This document shows, piece by piece, positions 1 through 7,493 of a stretch of 24,701 nucleotides of DNA. The notes under the pieces were generated by a model. The model was not told where the DNA came from. It did no database searches and saw only the letters and a list, made by a program, of their open reading frames with translations. The stretch lies in assembly GCA_002400085.1 (NCBI GenBank), contig DHEX01000141.1, positions 1 through 24,701 of the forward strand, read 5' to 3'. Position 1 is the stretch's first letter, and the number at the start of each line of letters is the position of its first letter. The DNA comes from Clostridiaceae bacterium UBA4839. GTDB taxonomy: Bacteria; Bacillota; Clostridia; Clostridiales; Caloramatoraceae. A program made the translations under genes and the position numbers.

Positions 1-268
1 TACAGTAAATTGACTCTATCCTCTATCCCAATAAATTGAGTTATAGTGGAATTATATGTTATACTGTTTTCATTATAACTACCTTAAATGAACTTTGCTC
101 TCTAAAAAATCAATATAATTTCATTCTGGCATATAAAATTATGTCTCAGAGGTTTCTCAAGTATGTAGCAAATTCATAGATGACCTATCTTAAAAACTCC
201 TTGTTAAGTATACGAAACATTTCTTCTTTATGTGCATTTAGCAATTATAATAGCCTTCATTAATGATG
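1..268. other. AT-rich stretch with no recognised gene
   Basis: This is AT-rich DNA with stops in all frames. I see no convincing coding region, hairpin with a U-run, or repeat. A short minus-strand frame near 190-245 lacks a good start codon and ribosome binding site and was not called. The stretch ends at the promoter of the antisense RNA. Confidence 0.5.
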
Positions 269-296
269 TTTACTTTTATGGTTTTTATGGTATAAT
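269..296 (+). promoter_or_regulatory. Promoter of the antisense (antitoxin) RNA
   Basis: A TTTACT -35 (269-274), a 16-bp spacer and a perfect TATAAT -10 (291-296) are visible. TG at 288-289 one base before the -10 makes it an extended -10 promoter. The predicted start is near 303. It points at the toxin gene on the other strand and ends at the terminator at 356-390. Confidence 0.6.
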
Positions 297-302
297 ACAA
301 AT

Positions 303-390
303 AAAGGTAACCAGCACCGCAAGATGCGGTTGCCACAGAGCGATTAATAAATTATAATCATCCTGTTGGTGGCAGGGTGATTATTTTTTT
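303..390 (+). ncRNA. Putative antisense RNA antitoxin of a type I toxin-antitoxin pair
   Basis: A short plus-strand transcript of roughly 85-90 nt is implied by the extended -10 promoter upstream and the U-run terminator. It runs against the 3' end of the minus-strand toxin gene and its 3' UTR, so it would pair with the toxin mRNA tail. It has no good reading frame. Its terminator loop carries GGTGGCA (368-374), complementary to the toxin leader (524-530), so a second, loop-based contact is possible. This is the layout of txpA/ratA and par-type systems, where the RNA blocks toxin translation or promotes decay. The function is inferred from layout; no expression evidence is available. Confidence 0.55.
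356..390 (+). terminator. Intrinsic terminator of the antisense RNA
   Basis: A 10-bp stem (356-365 with 373-382, one T-G wobble) with a 7-nt loop is followed by ATTTTTTT on the plus strand. The stem overlaps the toxin stop codon (381-383). On the minus strand no U-run follows, so it serves the antisense RNA only. Confidence 0.7.
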
Positions 391-491
391 CCTTTTTTGT
401 TATCCTTGGTTAAGTTAACAATCAAGGAGATTAGTGATACTGTGAACATTCCAAATGCAATCATTATTTGAATTGCTTGGTATGTACTCAT
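381..491 (-). CDS. Putative holin-like (Hol_Tox type) small membrane toxin, 36 aa
   Basis: ATG at 491 gives a 36-residue peptide that begins MSTYQAIQIMIAFGMFTVSL and ends in a lysine-rich tail. One hydrophobic helix (about residues 6-27) followed by a charged tail, and the MSTYxAxxxMIAFGMF opening, match the 'putative holin-like toxin' family of Firmicutes. Such peptides insert in the cytoplasmic membrane and are toxic when overproduced. A very strong site (AAAGGAGGTGG) lies just before the ATG. The leader contains an exact complement of that site (521-528), suggesting an occluded ribosome site. The gene is opposed by the antisense RNA at 303-390. It is too short for usual gene callers. Family assignment is from memory of the motif. 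Confidence 0.75.
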   Translation of the reverse strand: MSTYQAIQIMIAFGMFTVSLISLIVNLTKDNKKGKK

Positions 492-497
492 ATCACA

Positions 498-528
498 CCA
501 CCTCCTTTCTTTTGTGAAATGGAGGTGG
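498..528 (-). promoter_or_regulatory. Leader hairpin hiding the toxin ribosome binding site
   Basis: In the toxin mRNA, CCACCUCC (from 528-521) is an exact 8-base complement of GGAGGUGG (from 505-498), which is the core of the ribosome binding site. The loop is 15 nt. This stem would hide the site, as seen for other type I toxins whose full-length mRNA is poorly translated. The pairing is seen in the sequence; its effect is inferred. Confidence 0.55.
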
Positions 529-564
529 CAACCACACCCTGCTTTTACCGATTACCTTGTCTGT

Positions 565-594
565 ATAATACCACAGAAATAGTTAAATCTGCAA
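565..594 (-). promoter_or_regulatory. Promoter of the toxin gene
   Basis: On the minus strand, TTGCAG (594-589), an 18-bp spacer and TATTAT (570-565) form a good sigma-A promoter; TG lies just upstream of the -10. The predicted start is near 558, giving a leader of about 67 nt. Confidence 0.55.
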
Positions 595-682
595 CGTAAA
601 AAAAGATTACATATAGTCTTTTTTCAATATAAAAAGTTCCTTTTCCCAAGCCTTTTGGGCTTGGGAATCGTATTTTTTGAAT

Positions 683-704
683 AAAAAAAGTGGACCATCC
701 CACT
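683..704 (-). terminator. Probable terminator of the MerR-family gene
   Basis: On the minus strand AGTGG (704-700) and CCACT (693-689) form a short stem with a 6-nt loop, followed by a run of seven T. It lies about 60 nt past the stop codon of the MerR-family gene. The stem is short, so efficiency is uncertain. Confidence 0.45.
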
Positions 705-766
705 AATTATTTAGTGCGGCAGCCCCAACATGCCTCAATTTTAAGTAGCAATTATGCTCATTTGCT

Positions 767-1642
767 TTATTTATTCAATTTTGCAATATCAGGATATTGT
801 GACAGTAATTTTTCGTTTGCAACTTCCATTTGCTCATAATACTCCGCATAAGAAGCACTTAATTTTTTCATTGCAGGAATAAATACATCATAATAACCAC
901 TTGTACTATTAAACTCTTTAAGCATTGCTTGAATTTTGTAAGCTGGGGAGTTTTTAAATTCCTCAGACTGCTTATATGCTAAGTATTGTTCTAACACTTC
1001 CTTGTTTTCAGACAAGAATCTATCGGGATTTTCAATAGATTCTTTTGTGTTCTCTATTATGTTACAAATATTTTCCGTGCTGATATGCTTTGTGCTTTTG
1101 ATTAAAAATGATTGTAATTCTTTAGGAAAGTTCAAAGATGGTACATTATCCAGAAATGCTATGATTTCTGCATATGCAGATTGCTGCTCAGCAGTAGTAA
1201 TAGGTTCATTCAAAAAACGTGCAAAATGCAAGCAAATAAATCGACCATAATATCCTGGAAATGCTTCCAATAACTTTTCGGTTACAGTTGCATTCTGTTC
1301 AATAGCTTTAAGCTCCGCATTAATTTCAGCATAGCTTTGGCCATAACTAAGCTTATCAATAATAGATTTTTTCACCTGTTCCCTTTGCACATTTAATTCC
1401 TTTTGTACTGATATCTTTTGCAATGTGTTGTTTGTTTCATCAGCAAGCACCGCCTTAATTTCTCCTGTGCTTAGTCCAAGTTTACGGAAAACAGAAATTT
1501 TCTTTAAACGTTCCACATCATTCTCGCTAAAATCTCTATATCCGTTATCTAAAATAGCTGGCAAAACCAACTTTTGCTCCGTGTAATATTCAATAGCCTT
1601 TTTAGTCAAATTTGCAATCTTACTTACTTCATTAATTAACAT
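767..1642 (-). CDS. MerR-family transcriptional regulator, 291 aa
   Basis: The first 70 residues form a typical MerR winged helix: MLINEVSKIANLTKKAIEYY, then a tyrosine-rich NGYRDFSENDVERLKKI stretch and the GLSTGEIKAVL helix. The remaining 220 residues are mostly helical and resemble no effector domain I can name; no GyrI-like or metal-binding cysteine signature is seen. The ATG at 1642 was chosen over a longer frame because GAGGTG sits 6 nt upstream and the N-terminal helix starts there. The promoter at 1661-1691 has the 19-bp spacer typical of MerR control, so it probably autoregulates. It lies downstream of the DrrAB-type exporter in the same orientation, which may be a target; that link is an inference. 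Confidence 0.85.
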   Translation of the reverse strand: MLINEVSKIANLTKKAIEYYTEQKLVLPAILDNGYRDFSENDVERLKKISVFRKLGLSTGEIKAVLADETNNTLQKISVQKELNVQREQVKKSIIDKLSYGQSYAEINAELKAIEQNATVTEKLLEAFPGYYGRFICLHFARFLNEPITTAEQQSAYAEIIAFLDNVPSLNFPKELQSFLIKSTKHISTENICNIIENTKESIENPDRFLSENKEVLEQYLAYKQSEEFKNSPAYKIQAMLKEFNSTSGYYDVFIPAMKKLSASYAEYYEQMEVANEKLLSQYPDIAKLNK

Positions 1643-1660
1643 ATTTATCACCTCAAAAGA

Positions 1661-1691
1661 ATCATAAACTAACACCCAAGGCAATAGTCAA
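1661..1691 (-). promoter_or_regulatory. MerR-type promoter with 19-bp spacer
   Basis: On the minus strand TTGACT (1691-1686) and TATGAT (1666-1661) are separated by 19 bp, longer than the usual 17. The spacer carries an imperfect dyad centred on TTG (CTA near one end, TAG near the other). Overlong spacers that need DNA distortion are the hallmark of MerR-activated promoters. The predicted start is near 1654, leaving a leader of only about 12 nt that is mostly ribosome binding site. Confidence 0.6.
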
Positions 1692-1829
1692 TAGGTATTA
1701 TAAAAATAATACTCTTGCAACACAATTTATACAACATGAAAAATTGGGGCAGTTACTTGATGCCTTTCTTCCATTGAAAGTTCACTTTTCCCATAAAGAA
1801 GCAAGTATCTGTCCCAAAATTCCCGATGG

Positions 1830-2588
1830 CTATAAGCTTGTTTCCTTTTTTAATCTATGCAATGCCCACGAAAAACTGATAGTGCACATAACCGTCAGTA
1901 AAAGAAGGGCAAGGATAACATCGCGGGCAACAATATTTCCATGCAAAATCAAAGCTCGCAATACGTTGATTACATGAGTAAATGGGTTTAGATTAACCGC
2001 AATTGCCAATCCACCGGATAATTTATCTGCCGGGAATAACGCTGTACTGAGAAAAAAGATTGGTAGGACAATTGCGTTCATCACAGTTTCATACATAACT
2101 TCATTGGGTAGGCAAAGGCTGATCGCATAAGTAAGTCCAGCCATAAAAAATGCTGTCATAAATACCAACAAAATAATTATGAGCAATCCTATAAATCCGG
2201 ATGCAATTTTTACAGAAAAGAGTAGGCTGACAATGAACATAATCGCAACTTCAATGAAAGTACATATCACACCTTCAAGTACTTGACCGAGTACAATTGA
2301 ACTTCTTTGAACTGGGGCAATCAGCACCCGGTAAAAGCTACCATCCGCTTTCATCAGATAATTCATAATGCCGCTGCTACTGCAAGTTCCAAAGCTTACC
2401 AGTACAATAAGTCCGGGAAGAATAAATGCAGTATAGTTTGTGATTCCAATACCCTGCATGGACTGCCCGGCAACGACGCTATACAAAACCAGCCAAAGCA
2501 TAGGCTGCAAAATTGTAATCACAATGGTGAAAGCATTGTGAAAACGCCACTTTATGTCACGATGTAGTAAAGTAAAAACCCCCATCAA
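1830..2588 (-). CDS. ABC-2 type (DrrB-like) permease, 252 aa
   Basis: This is the membrane half of a drug-exporter-type ABC transporter. Six hydrophobic segments are visible, roughly at residues 20-40, 52-75, 100-128, 132-155, 163-186 and 222-242. The order and the loop with LIAPVQRSSIVLGQVLEG match ABC-2 permeases of the DrrB/ABC2_membrane family. Its ATG overlaps the stop of the ATPase gene (ATGA-type, 2585-2588), so translation is coupled. It should dimerise in the cytoplasmic membrane with the ATPase. Length is normal for the family. Substrate is unknown; the drug-resistance label rests on family resemblance and the GyrI/AraC neighbours. Confidence 0.88.
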   Translation of the reverse strand: MMGVFTLLHRDIKWRFHNAFTIVITILQPMLWLVLYSVVAGQSMQGIGITNYTAFILPGLIVLVSFGTCSSSGIMNYLMKADGSFYRVLIAPVQRSSIVLGQVLEGVICTFIEVAIMFIVSLLFSVKIASGFIGLLIIILLVFMTAFFMAGLTYAISLCLPNEVMYETVMNAIVLPIFFLSTALFPADKLSGGLAIAVNLNPFTHVINVLRALILHGNIVARDVILALLLLTVMCTISFSWALHRLKKETSL

Positions 2589-3535
2589 CTGATCTCCTTT
2601 CCATCTTCACCAGTTAGCCTAATAAAAACATCCTCCAAGGTAGGTTGCATAATTTCTATACCTAAGAAATGAATACTATGCTCCAACAGCCAACGGTTTG
2701 TTTTTTCTAAATCGTTATATCCGTTTTTTAAACTGGTGATAATTTTATCATCGCGCAAGTCTGATTCCTTTAGAGCAATAACGCTTTTTAACTGTTCAAA
2801 GCAGCTTTTTGCTTCTTCTTTTGATGAAAAGCTGATTTTAAGCATATCCTGATGCAAGTATTCTCGAAGAGCGTTCGGCGAACCTTGAATGATCTCTTTC
2901 CCATCTTTCATAATGCAGATGGTATCGCTTAACTGGTCGGCTTCCTCTAAGTAGTGGGTTGTCAAAAAAATCGTGGTTCCAAAATCGTTTTTAATTTTTT
3001 TCATCATATCCCACATTGCCATACGGGATTGTATATCCATACCAACAGTCGGCTCGTCCAAAAATAGCACTTTTGGATTTGACATCATATTGAGTGCAAT
3101 ATCGAGCCTCCTCTTTATCCCACCAGAATAAGACGAAACCGGGTATTTCAAATATCGTTCCAACCCAAAGCAGGAAATTAATGTTTTCATACGTTTTTGT
3201 GCTTCCTGTTTTGGCACCTTATAAAGTTTACTTTGAAACATCATGTTTTCAGTAAGAGACAGGTATGAATCAATAGATGTCCGCTGTGCTACGCAGGAGA
3301 TTTGCGTGCGGATTGCAGCCGTTTCACGGTAAATATCTTTCCCAAACATGATTACGCTACCAGATGTCGGGCGCAAATAGGTGGTCAGCACATTGATAAG
3401 AGTTGATTTTCCCGCACCGTTTTGCCCTAAAAGAGAAAAAATTTCCCCCTCATTTACAGTCAAATTAAGGCCATCTAATGCCTGTACCCCGTTCTTATAC
3501 TTTTTCACTAAATCTTTAACGTATATAATGGCCAT
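2585..3535 (-). CDS. DrrA-like ABC transporter ATP-binding protein, 316 aa
   Basis: The ATPase partner of the DrrB-like permease. Walker A GQNGAGKS is at 37-44, the signature YSGGIKRR at 136-143, Walker B VLFLDE at 156-161 and the switch histidine at 194. The signature has Ile where most families have Gln, as in some DrrA-type proteins. The C-terminal 90 residues fit the DrrA accessory region, ending in a PTLEDVFIRLTG motif. I chose ATG 3535 rather than an upstream in-frame start because the ATPase fold begins there and AGGAGG lies just before it, inside the end of the upstream gene. Only one base separates its ATG from that gene's stop. It is cytoplasmic and couples ATP hydrolysis to export. 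Confidence 0.9.
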   Translation of the reverse strand: MAIIYVKDLVKKYKNGVQALDGLNLTVNEGEIFSLLGQNGAGKSTLINVLTTYLRPTSGSVIMFGKDIYRETAAIRTQISCVAQRTSIDSYLSLTENMMFQSKLYKVPKQEAQKRMKTLISCFGLERYLKYPVSSYSGGIKRRLDIALNMMSNPKVLFLDEPTVGMDIQSRMAMWDMMKKIKNDFGTTIFLTTHYLEEADQLSDTICIMKDGKEIIQGSPNALREYLHQDMLKISFSSKEEAKSCFEQLKSVIALKESDLRDDKIITSLKNGYNDLEKTNRWLLEHSIHFLGIEIMQPTLEDVFIRLTGEDGKEIS

Positions 3536-3536
3536 T

Positions 3537-3992
3537 TTATTCCTCCTTGATCGGGAACAAAATTTCCGTAATATATTTATCCGGGTTTCCCTTAAAAAAC
3601 ATTCCAGGCCCTTTAATGTAGACTTCCCGAAATGGTGGCTGCAATTGTAGTTTATGCTCTGCAGCATATTGGTCGATTGCTCTGTAGGCTTTATATAAGG
3701 TTTCATAAGAGCCAGTATGTGTAGTGCAAACAGCCTTGATATGGGGCATTTCTTTTACTTCAATCCCGTTCCCAACAGGAGTTTCTTCTGTCGGTACACA
3801 TAAATCCATTTCGCCCATTTTCGTTTCCGGGTTCATTACATAATAGCAGAAGAACGGCGCACCGTTTGCTTTCCCCTGAATCGACTTAAAAACATTTGGA
3901 AAAAACTTATTTGCTTCGGTTGCAATCCCCTTGTAGCGTAGGAAAGCAACGCGGATAGGTTCAATATTTCTGACTTCAATTTGGTATTCCAT
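3537..3992 (-). CDS. GyrI-like small-molecule-binding domain protein, 151 aa
   Basis: The sequence fits a single GyrI-like (AraC effector-binding) domain: an opening IEVRNIEPIRVAFLRYKG strand, a central PFFCYYVMNPE segment and the late HTGSYETLYKAYRAI helix typical of the fold. Such domains bind bulky, often cationic or aromatic drugs, and some degrade or sequester them. It stands alone without DNA-binding motifs. It lies 4 nt after the AraC-GyrI gene and directly before the ATPase gene, so it probably shares their mRNA. Whether it acts as a drug-binding buffer, co-sensor or enzyme is not visible here. Confidence 0.82.
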   Translation of the reverse strand: MEYQIEVRNIEPIRVAFLRYKGIATEANKFFPNVFKSIQGKANGAPFFCYYVMNPETKMGEMDLCVPTEETPVGNGIEVKEMPHIKAVCTTHTGSYETLYKAYRAIDQYAAEHKLQLQPPFREVYIKGPGMFFKGNPDKYITEILFPIKEE

Positions 3993-3996
3993 CGGT

Positions 3997-4863
3997 TCAA
4001 TTCTCCCTTTCTTTTTTTACCGCAATCCACACTTCACAGTGCCCTTCCTGCGGTCTTTCTTTGCTAATCGGATAGACTTCAATGTCTGGCAGCTCTGCGT
4101 AAGTATATCCCGAGAATGGAAGCCACTCAGTGAGGAATCGTCTGAAAATGCTTTGAATAGATTCTTTAAAACGCCCGTCACTTTCAAAAATCACCCATGT
4201 GGCTGCCGGAATTTCATATTCAAGCATCCCATCCGGGGTAGGTTTATCAGTTGACGCTGCAATATAATAATAAATTTCATCGGAGCTTTGGCATGCGGTA
4301 ACTCCAAGCACACCCTTCGGGGACTGGTTTGACAGGTTGCAAATTCCCGGGAATTGATTGCTTTTTAATGTCTTGCTCCAGAAATGTGGAACAATTTTTT
4401 GGTTTTCTTCCATATCCAACGTTAATGGAATACGGATACCCACAATTCGCATAGCTTCTTTTTCTTCGACCCTATAGGACATAACATTACCTCCCGTAAC
4501 TTTGATTGAAAACTTAATAGGAGGGTACGCATTCAGCACACTTCCTTGTGACTTTGCAGCAGCAGGAGAAATCCCATGAACACTCTTAAATGCCCGGTTA
4601 AAAGATGTAGGTGAAGTATATCCGTATTTAAGTGCAACGTCCAAAACCTTTATATCTGTAGATTGCAATTCAAATGCTGCTTGTGTCATTCTTCGGCGCC
4701 TTATATATTCAGACAGCGAAATACCAGTCACACAGGAAAACATCCGCTGAAAATAATAGGTGGAGCAACACGCAATTTTAGCGGCTTCATCATAAGAAAT
4801 CTCACCGGCTAAATTGTCTTCAATGTAATCAATTGCGTTGCTCAAATTCTTTAGCCACTCCAT
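3997..4863 (-). CDS. AraC-family regulator with C-terminal GyrI-like effector domain, 288 aa
   Basis: The N-terminal half (about 1-105) has the two helix-turn-helix units of AraC/XylS proteins, with the second-unit hallmark KVLDVALKYGYTSPTSFNRA near residues 72-91 and a GISPAAA end. A linker leads to a GyrI-like ligand-binding domain (about 128-286). This is the Rob/BmrR-style plan in which a drug binds the C-terminal domain and switches on export genes. AAGGAGGTG just before ATG 4863 supports the start. It is the first gene of the exporter operon, so it likely controls its own operon. Upstream lie an intrinsic terminator and a riboswitch-like RNA. Confidence 0.9.
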   Translation of the reverse strand: MEWLKNLSNAIDYIEDNLAGEISYDEAAKIACCSTYYFQRMFSCVTGISLSEYIRRRRMTQAAFELQSTDIKVLDVALKYGYTSPTSFNRAFKSVHGISPAAAKSQGSVLNAYPPIKFSIKVTGGNVMSYRVEEKEAMRIVGIRIPLTLDMEENQKIVPHFWSKTLKSNQFPGICNLSNQSPKGVLGVTACQSSDEIYYYIAASTDKPTPDGMLEYEIPAATWVIFESDGRFKESIQSIFRRFLTEWLPFSGYTYAELPDIEVYPISKERPQEGHCEVWIAVKKEREN

Positions 4864-5019
4864 TCTTTCACCTCCTTGTAAAAATCATACTACGATGAGT
4901 AAATTTAATCCTCGCTTTTGATGTCCTCTTTTGTAAACTTTACCCCAATAAATTTTTTTCATATCAACGGCATTCAATAAATCTATCAAGAAATCTTATA
5001 TTTACAAAATAAGCTAACT

Positions 5020-5055
5020 TGTAAAAAGAAAACCTGCCGCAAAAACGGCAGGTTT
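5020..5055 (-). terminator. Intrinsic terminator between the FtsX-like permease and AraC genes
   Basis: A perfect 10-bp GC-rich stem (5055-5046 with 5039-5030) is followed on the minus strand by TTTTCTTTTT. It lies 100 nt past the stop of the permease gene and 170 nt before the AraC gene. It could end the permease operon, or serve as the expression platform of the structured RNA at 5068-5151. Confidence 0.85.
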
Positions 5056-5067
5056 AATACGCAATCA

Positions 5068-5151
5068 TTATGGTAATCAGACTATCATAATATGCAAGCA
5101 GCTTAGGCCCTTAGCTTTACAGCTCCGAACAAACGAAGCTGCTTTTACCAT
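5068..5151 (-). promoter_or_regulatory. Candidate c-di-GMP-I (GEMM)-like riboswitch
   Basis: Read on the minus strand, the ends pair as ATGGTAA (5151-5145 region) with TTACCAT (near 5074-5068). Inside is a hairpin CAGCTTCG / CGGAGCTG, then TAAAGCTAAGGGCCTAAGC, then ATGATAGTCTGATTACC. The AAAGCTA-GGG-CCTAA block and the ATGATAGYC...TTACC end resemble the GEMM consensus. The usual GAAA tetraloop and the full GACGC linker are not there, so it may be a divergent or degenerate copy. A strong terminator follows, and the next gene on this strand is the AraC regulator. I could not find a clear antiterminator pairing. An alternative is a structured 3' UTR of the permease mRNA. Confidence 0.42.
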
Positions 5152-5156
5152 GAACT

Positions 5157-7493
5157 CTACTGTGCATTGATTGTATCAACAATAGACATATTATAAATTC
5201 GTTTTGCAGGACCGTGTACAGCAAAAATGGATGAGATAATAACAATCGCCACAATCACTCCGAGTGCTCCAAGCGGAATCTGCCATGGATCACCCCAATA
5301 AGAGGTTATCATCTCCTTAAATAACAGTTTATGCAGAGGTAACCCTACAATGCAGCCCACAATGCTCCCCACTGCAGAATACATAATAGTTTCTGATTTA
5401 ACCATTTTTACAAGCTGCTTGTTACTCATGCCGATGGCACGCATTGCACCATACTGTTTAATGCGGGCTGAAACACTCATAGAAACACTGTTTATAATAT
5501 TGAATATGGTAATTAGTGCAATAACCACCAGAAAACCATAGATGAACAACGCCATTGAATAAAAAGCTCCTATTGCTTCACGATTGTCTTCACGGCAATC
5601 GGAAAACTTAATATTAGAGCCTGCTAAGGAGCGTATAGCATTCACATCATCATCTGTTGCATTGTTTAAAAGCTGTATATCAACAACTGTATAGTTTGTT
5701 TTGCCAGTTAATTTCCTGAAAGTCGCTTCAGAGCAGATAACCGTTTCTACTCCCTTCATCTGGTCAAATGGGCTGTAAGAAAGCAGCCCTGCCACTGTGA
5801 CTTCTTTTTTTCCATTTCCTGTGCTAAGTTTAAGCGTATCCCCGACATGTAAAGAGCTTTCGAAGTTATAAGTGGCCAATACCTGATCATCTTTCTGCCT
5901 TACATCGTCAATAGAACCATTTATAAGGCTGCCCTTTGCCCATGAAAATTGATAATCTTCATAAGAAATTAAGTTAATAACCCTATCTTGTCCGTTTACT
6001 TTTACTGGAATGTTATAAGCGAACATTCTGCCAAATACCCGCTTTACTTTTGTATTATCTTTCAACTTTTCAATAAGGCTGCTTGGTACAGAGCAGGTAT
6101 TGTAGGGGCTTATAATAGAAATATCCGGTGCCCATGGTTTTAACGGCTTAATTCCATGGTGCATAAAATCAACTGTTGCTGAAAAGCAAAGAAACAGGAT
6201 TATGCTAAGGGAGAAGGAACCAACCATTAATAAAAAATTCTTTTTGCTTGATGTTGCATGATGTATGCCAAGGGCAGTGTCTATTTTAAAAATTGTTGTA
6301 TTTGCCGCTGTACGGACTGGCTGAACAGAGCTAGCATTTCCTGAAACCGCAGACAAAGGGGAAACACGTGCAGCCTTTTTTGCTGGAGCTTTGGCAGCTA
6401 AAAGAACTGTAAAAATACCTACTGCAATACCTGACAATATGCCAATTAAGCTGATTGCAAAAGTCGGCATTTCGGCAAAGTAACCGGGAGCTAAAGCTCT
6501 TAGAACCGCGCATAGCACCCAGACAACTACTATACCTATGCCAAGCCCCAATGGAATTGCTGTTTTACACCATTGCAGTCCTTCCAAACGAACAAACCGC
6601 ATAATTTGTTTCTTAGTCGCTCCCAAGCAGCGCATCATGCCAAAAAACTCCGTCCTTTGCATGACATTACTGTTAAGGCTGCTTGCAATCATCAAAATAC
6701 CAGCCAGCAGCACCACTATGAATAAGATAGCAGCAACGCTATAAAGCTGAAGCATATAACTGTTATTGCTTTGACCAAGTACCCCGAGCAGATTTCCATT
6801 CTGCAAAACCTGCTTATCAGTGAGTTGATATTTTTGTGCAATGTCAGCAATTACCTTTTGCATATTGCAGTGCTCAGATAACTGAACCATATATTCACTT
6901 GTGCGCAAATCCTTGGGAACTATTGAACAAAATCCCTCTGTCGTAAACAGCATAGCATAAGCATCCTGTTTTAACAGTTTAGAAGTTCCCTGAGTAAAGC
7001 CCACAACAGAAAGCAATACCGGTTTTGAGCCCGAATCTTCCAATGTGATTGTATCGCCCACTTTGATGCCAAGGCCGCTTTTCGCATTTTCAGCTAAGAC
7101 AACCTCGTTCTTTTTTGTTGGGTATATTCCCTCAGTAATTTTCGTGGGGGACATAGCTTCAAATACATTTTTATCCACTCCTGCTACACTAACGGATTTT
7201 CCTGAAACGGTATATTCGGCTTTTTCACTAAGATAAGTATACCATCCAGAAGCTTTAACCTCTGGCCTTGCGGCAATCATCGCCGCAGTCTGCTCATCAA
7301 TTCCGTTAAACATCACATGCCAGTTGCCGCTTCCTTTAATGGCCTGCAGCTTTTGGCTGCGCATCTCCATATCCGCCATACTAAAAATAGCGGTAACCAG
7401 AAAAACAGCAAGCACAATGCAAATTATCGTCATCCTGTTTTGCTTTTTATGAACCTTAGCAGAAATAGGGATGAGATCCAGATAACTTTTCAT
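5157..7493 (-). CDS. FtsX-like (MacB-type) ABC transporter permease, 778 aa
   Basis: Large permease with a duplicated plan. Each half has one membrane helix, a long extracellular MacB-type domain and three more helices: about 21-40, 250-272, 312-335 and 345-367, then 420-440, 645-668, 705-725 and 740-760. The cytoplasmic loops R-x-E-F-F-G-x-M-R-C-L-G (near 280-291) and KQYGAMRAIGMS (679-690) are typical FtsX coupling motifs. Its ATG overlaps the stop of the ATPase gene (ATGA). Such transporters work on cell-envelope substrates such as antimicrobial peptides or lipoproteins and often pair with a two-component system, as here. The substrate is unknown. Confidence 0.88.
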   Translation of the reverse strand: MKSYLDLIPISAKVHKKQNRMTIICIVLAVFLVTAIFSMADMEMRSQKLQAIKGSGNWHVMFNGIDEQTAAMIAARPEVKASGWYTYLSEKAEYTVSGKSVSVAGVDKNVFEAMSPTKITEGIYPTKKNEVVLAENAKSGLGIKVGDTITLEDSGSKPVLLSVVGFTQGTSKLLKQDAYAMLFTTEGFCSIVPKDLRTSEYMVQLSEHCNMQKVIADIAQKYQLTDKQVLQNGNLLGVLGQSNNSYMLQLYSVAAILFIVVLLAGILMIASSLNSNVMQRTEFFGMMRCLGATKKQIMRFVRLEGLQWCKTAIPLGLGIGIVVVWVLCAVLRALAPGYFAEMPTFAISLIGILSGIAVGIFTVLLAAKAPAKKAARVSPLSAVSGNASSVQPVRTAANTTIFKIDTALGIHHATSSKKNFLLMVGSFSLSIILFLCFSATVDFMHHGIKPLKPWAPDISIISPYNTCSVPSSLIEKLKDNTKVKRVFGRMFAYNIPVKVNGQDRVINLISYEDYQFSWAKGSLINGSIDDVRQKDDQVLATYNFESSLHVGDTLKLSTGNGKKEVTVAGLLSYSPFDQMKGVETVICSEATFRKLTGKTNYTVVDIQLLNNATDDDVNAIRSLAGSNIKFSDCREDNREAIGAFYSMALFIYGFLVVIALITIFNIINSVSMSVSARIKQYGAMRAIGMSNKQLVKMVKSETIMYSAVGSIVGCIVGLPLHKLLFKEMITSYWGDPWQIPLGALGVIVAIVIISSIFAVHGPAKRIYNMSIVDTINAQ

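Noticed and set aside
190..245. Short minus-strand frame ending LNKEFLR
   Set aside because: Eighteen codons, TTG start, no ribosome site and no recognisable family.
643..676. Perfect TTCCCAAGCC hairpin followed by TATTTTTT on the plus strand
   Set aside because: It looks like a plus-strand terminator, but no plus-strand gene leads into it, and on the minus strand the U-run is too far away. It may be a stray repeat; not called as a feature.
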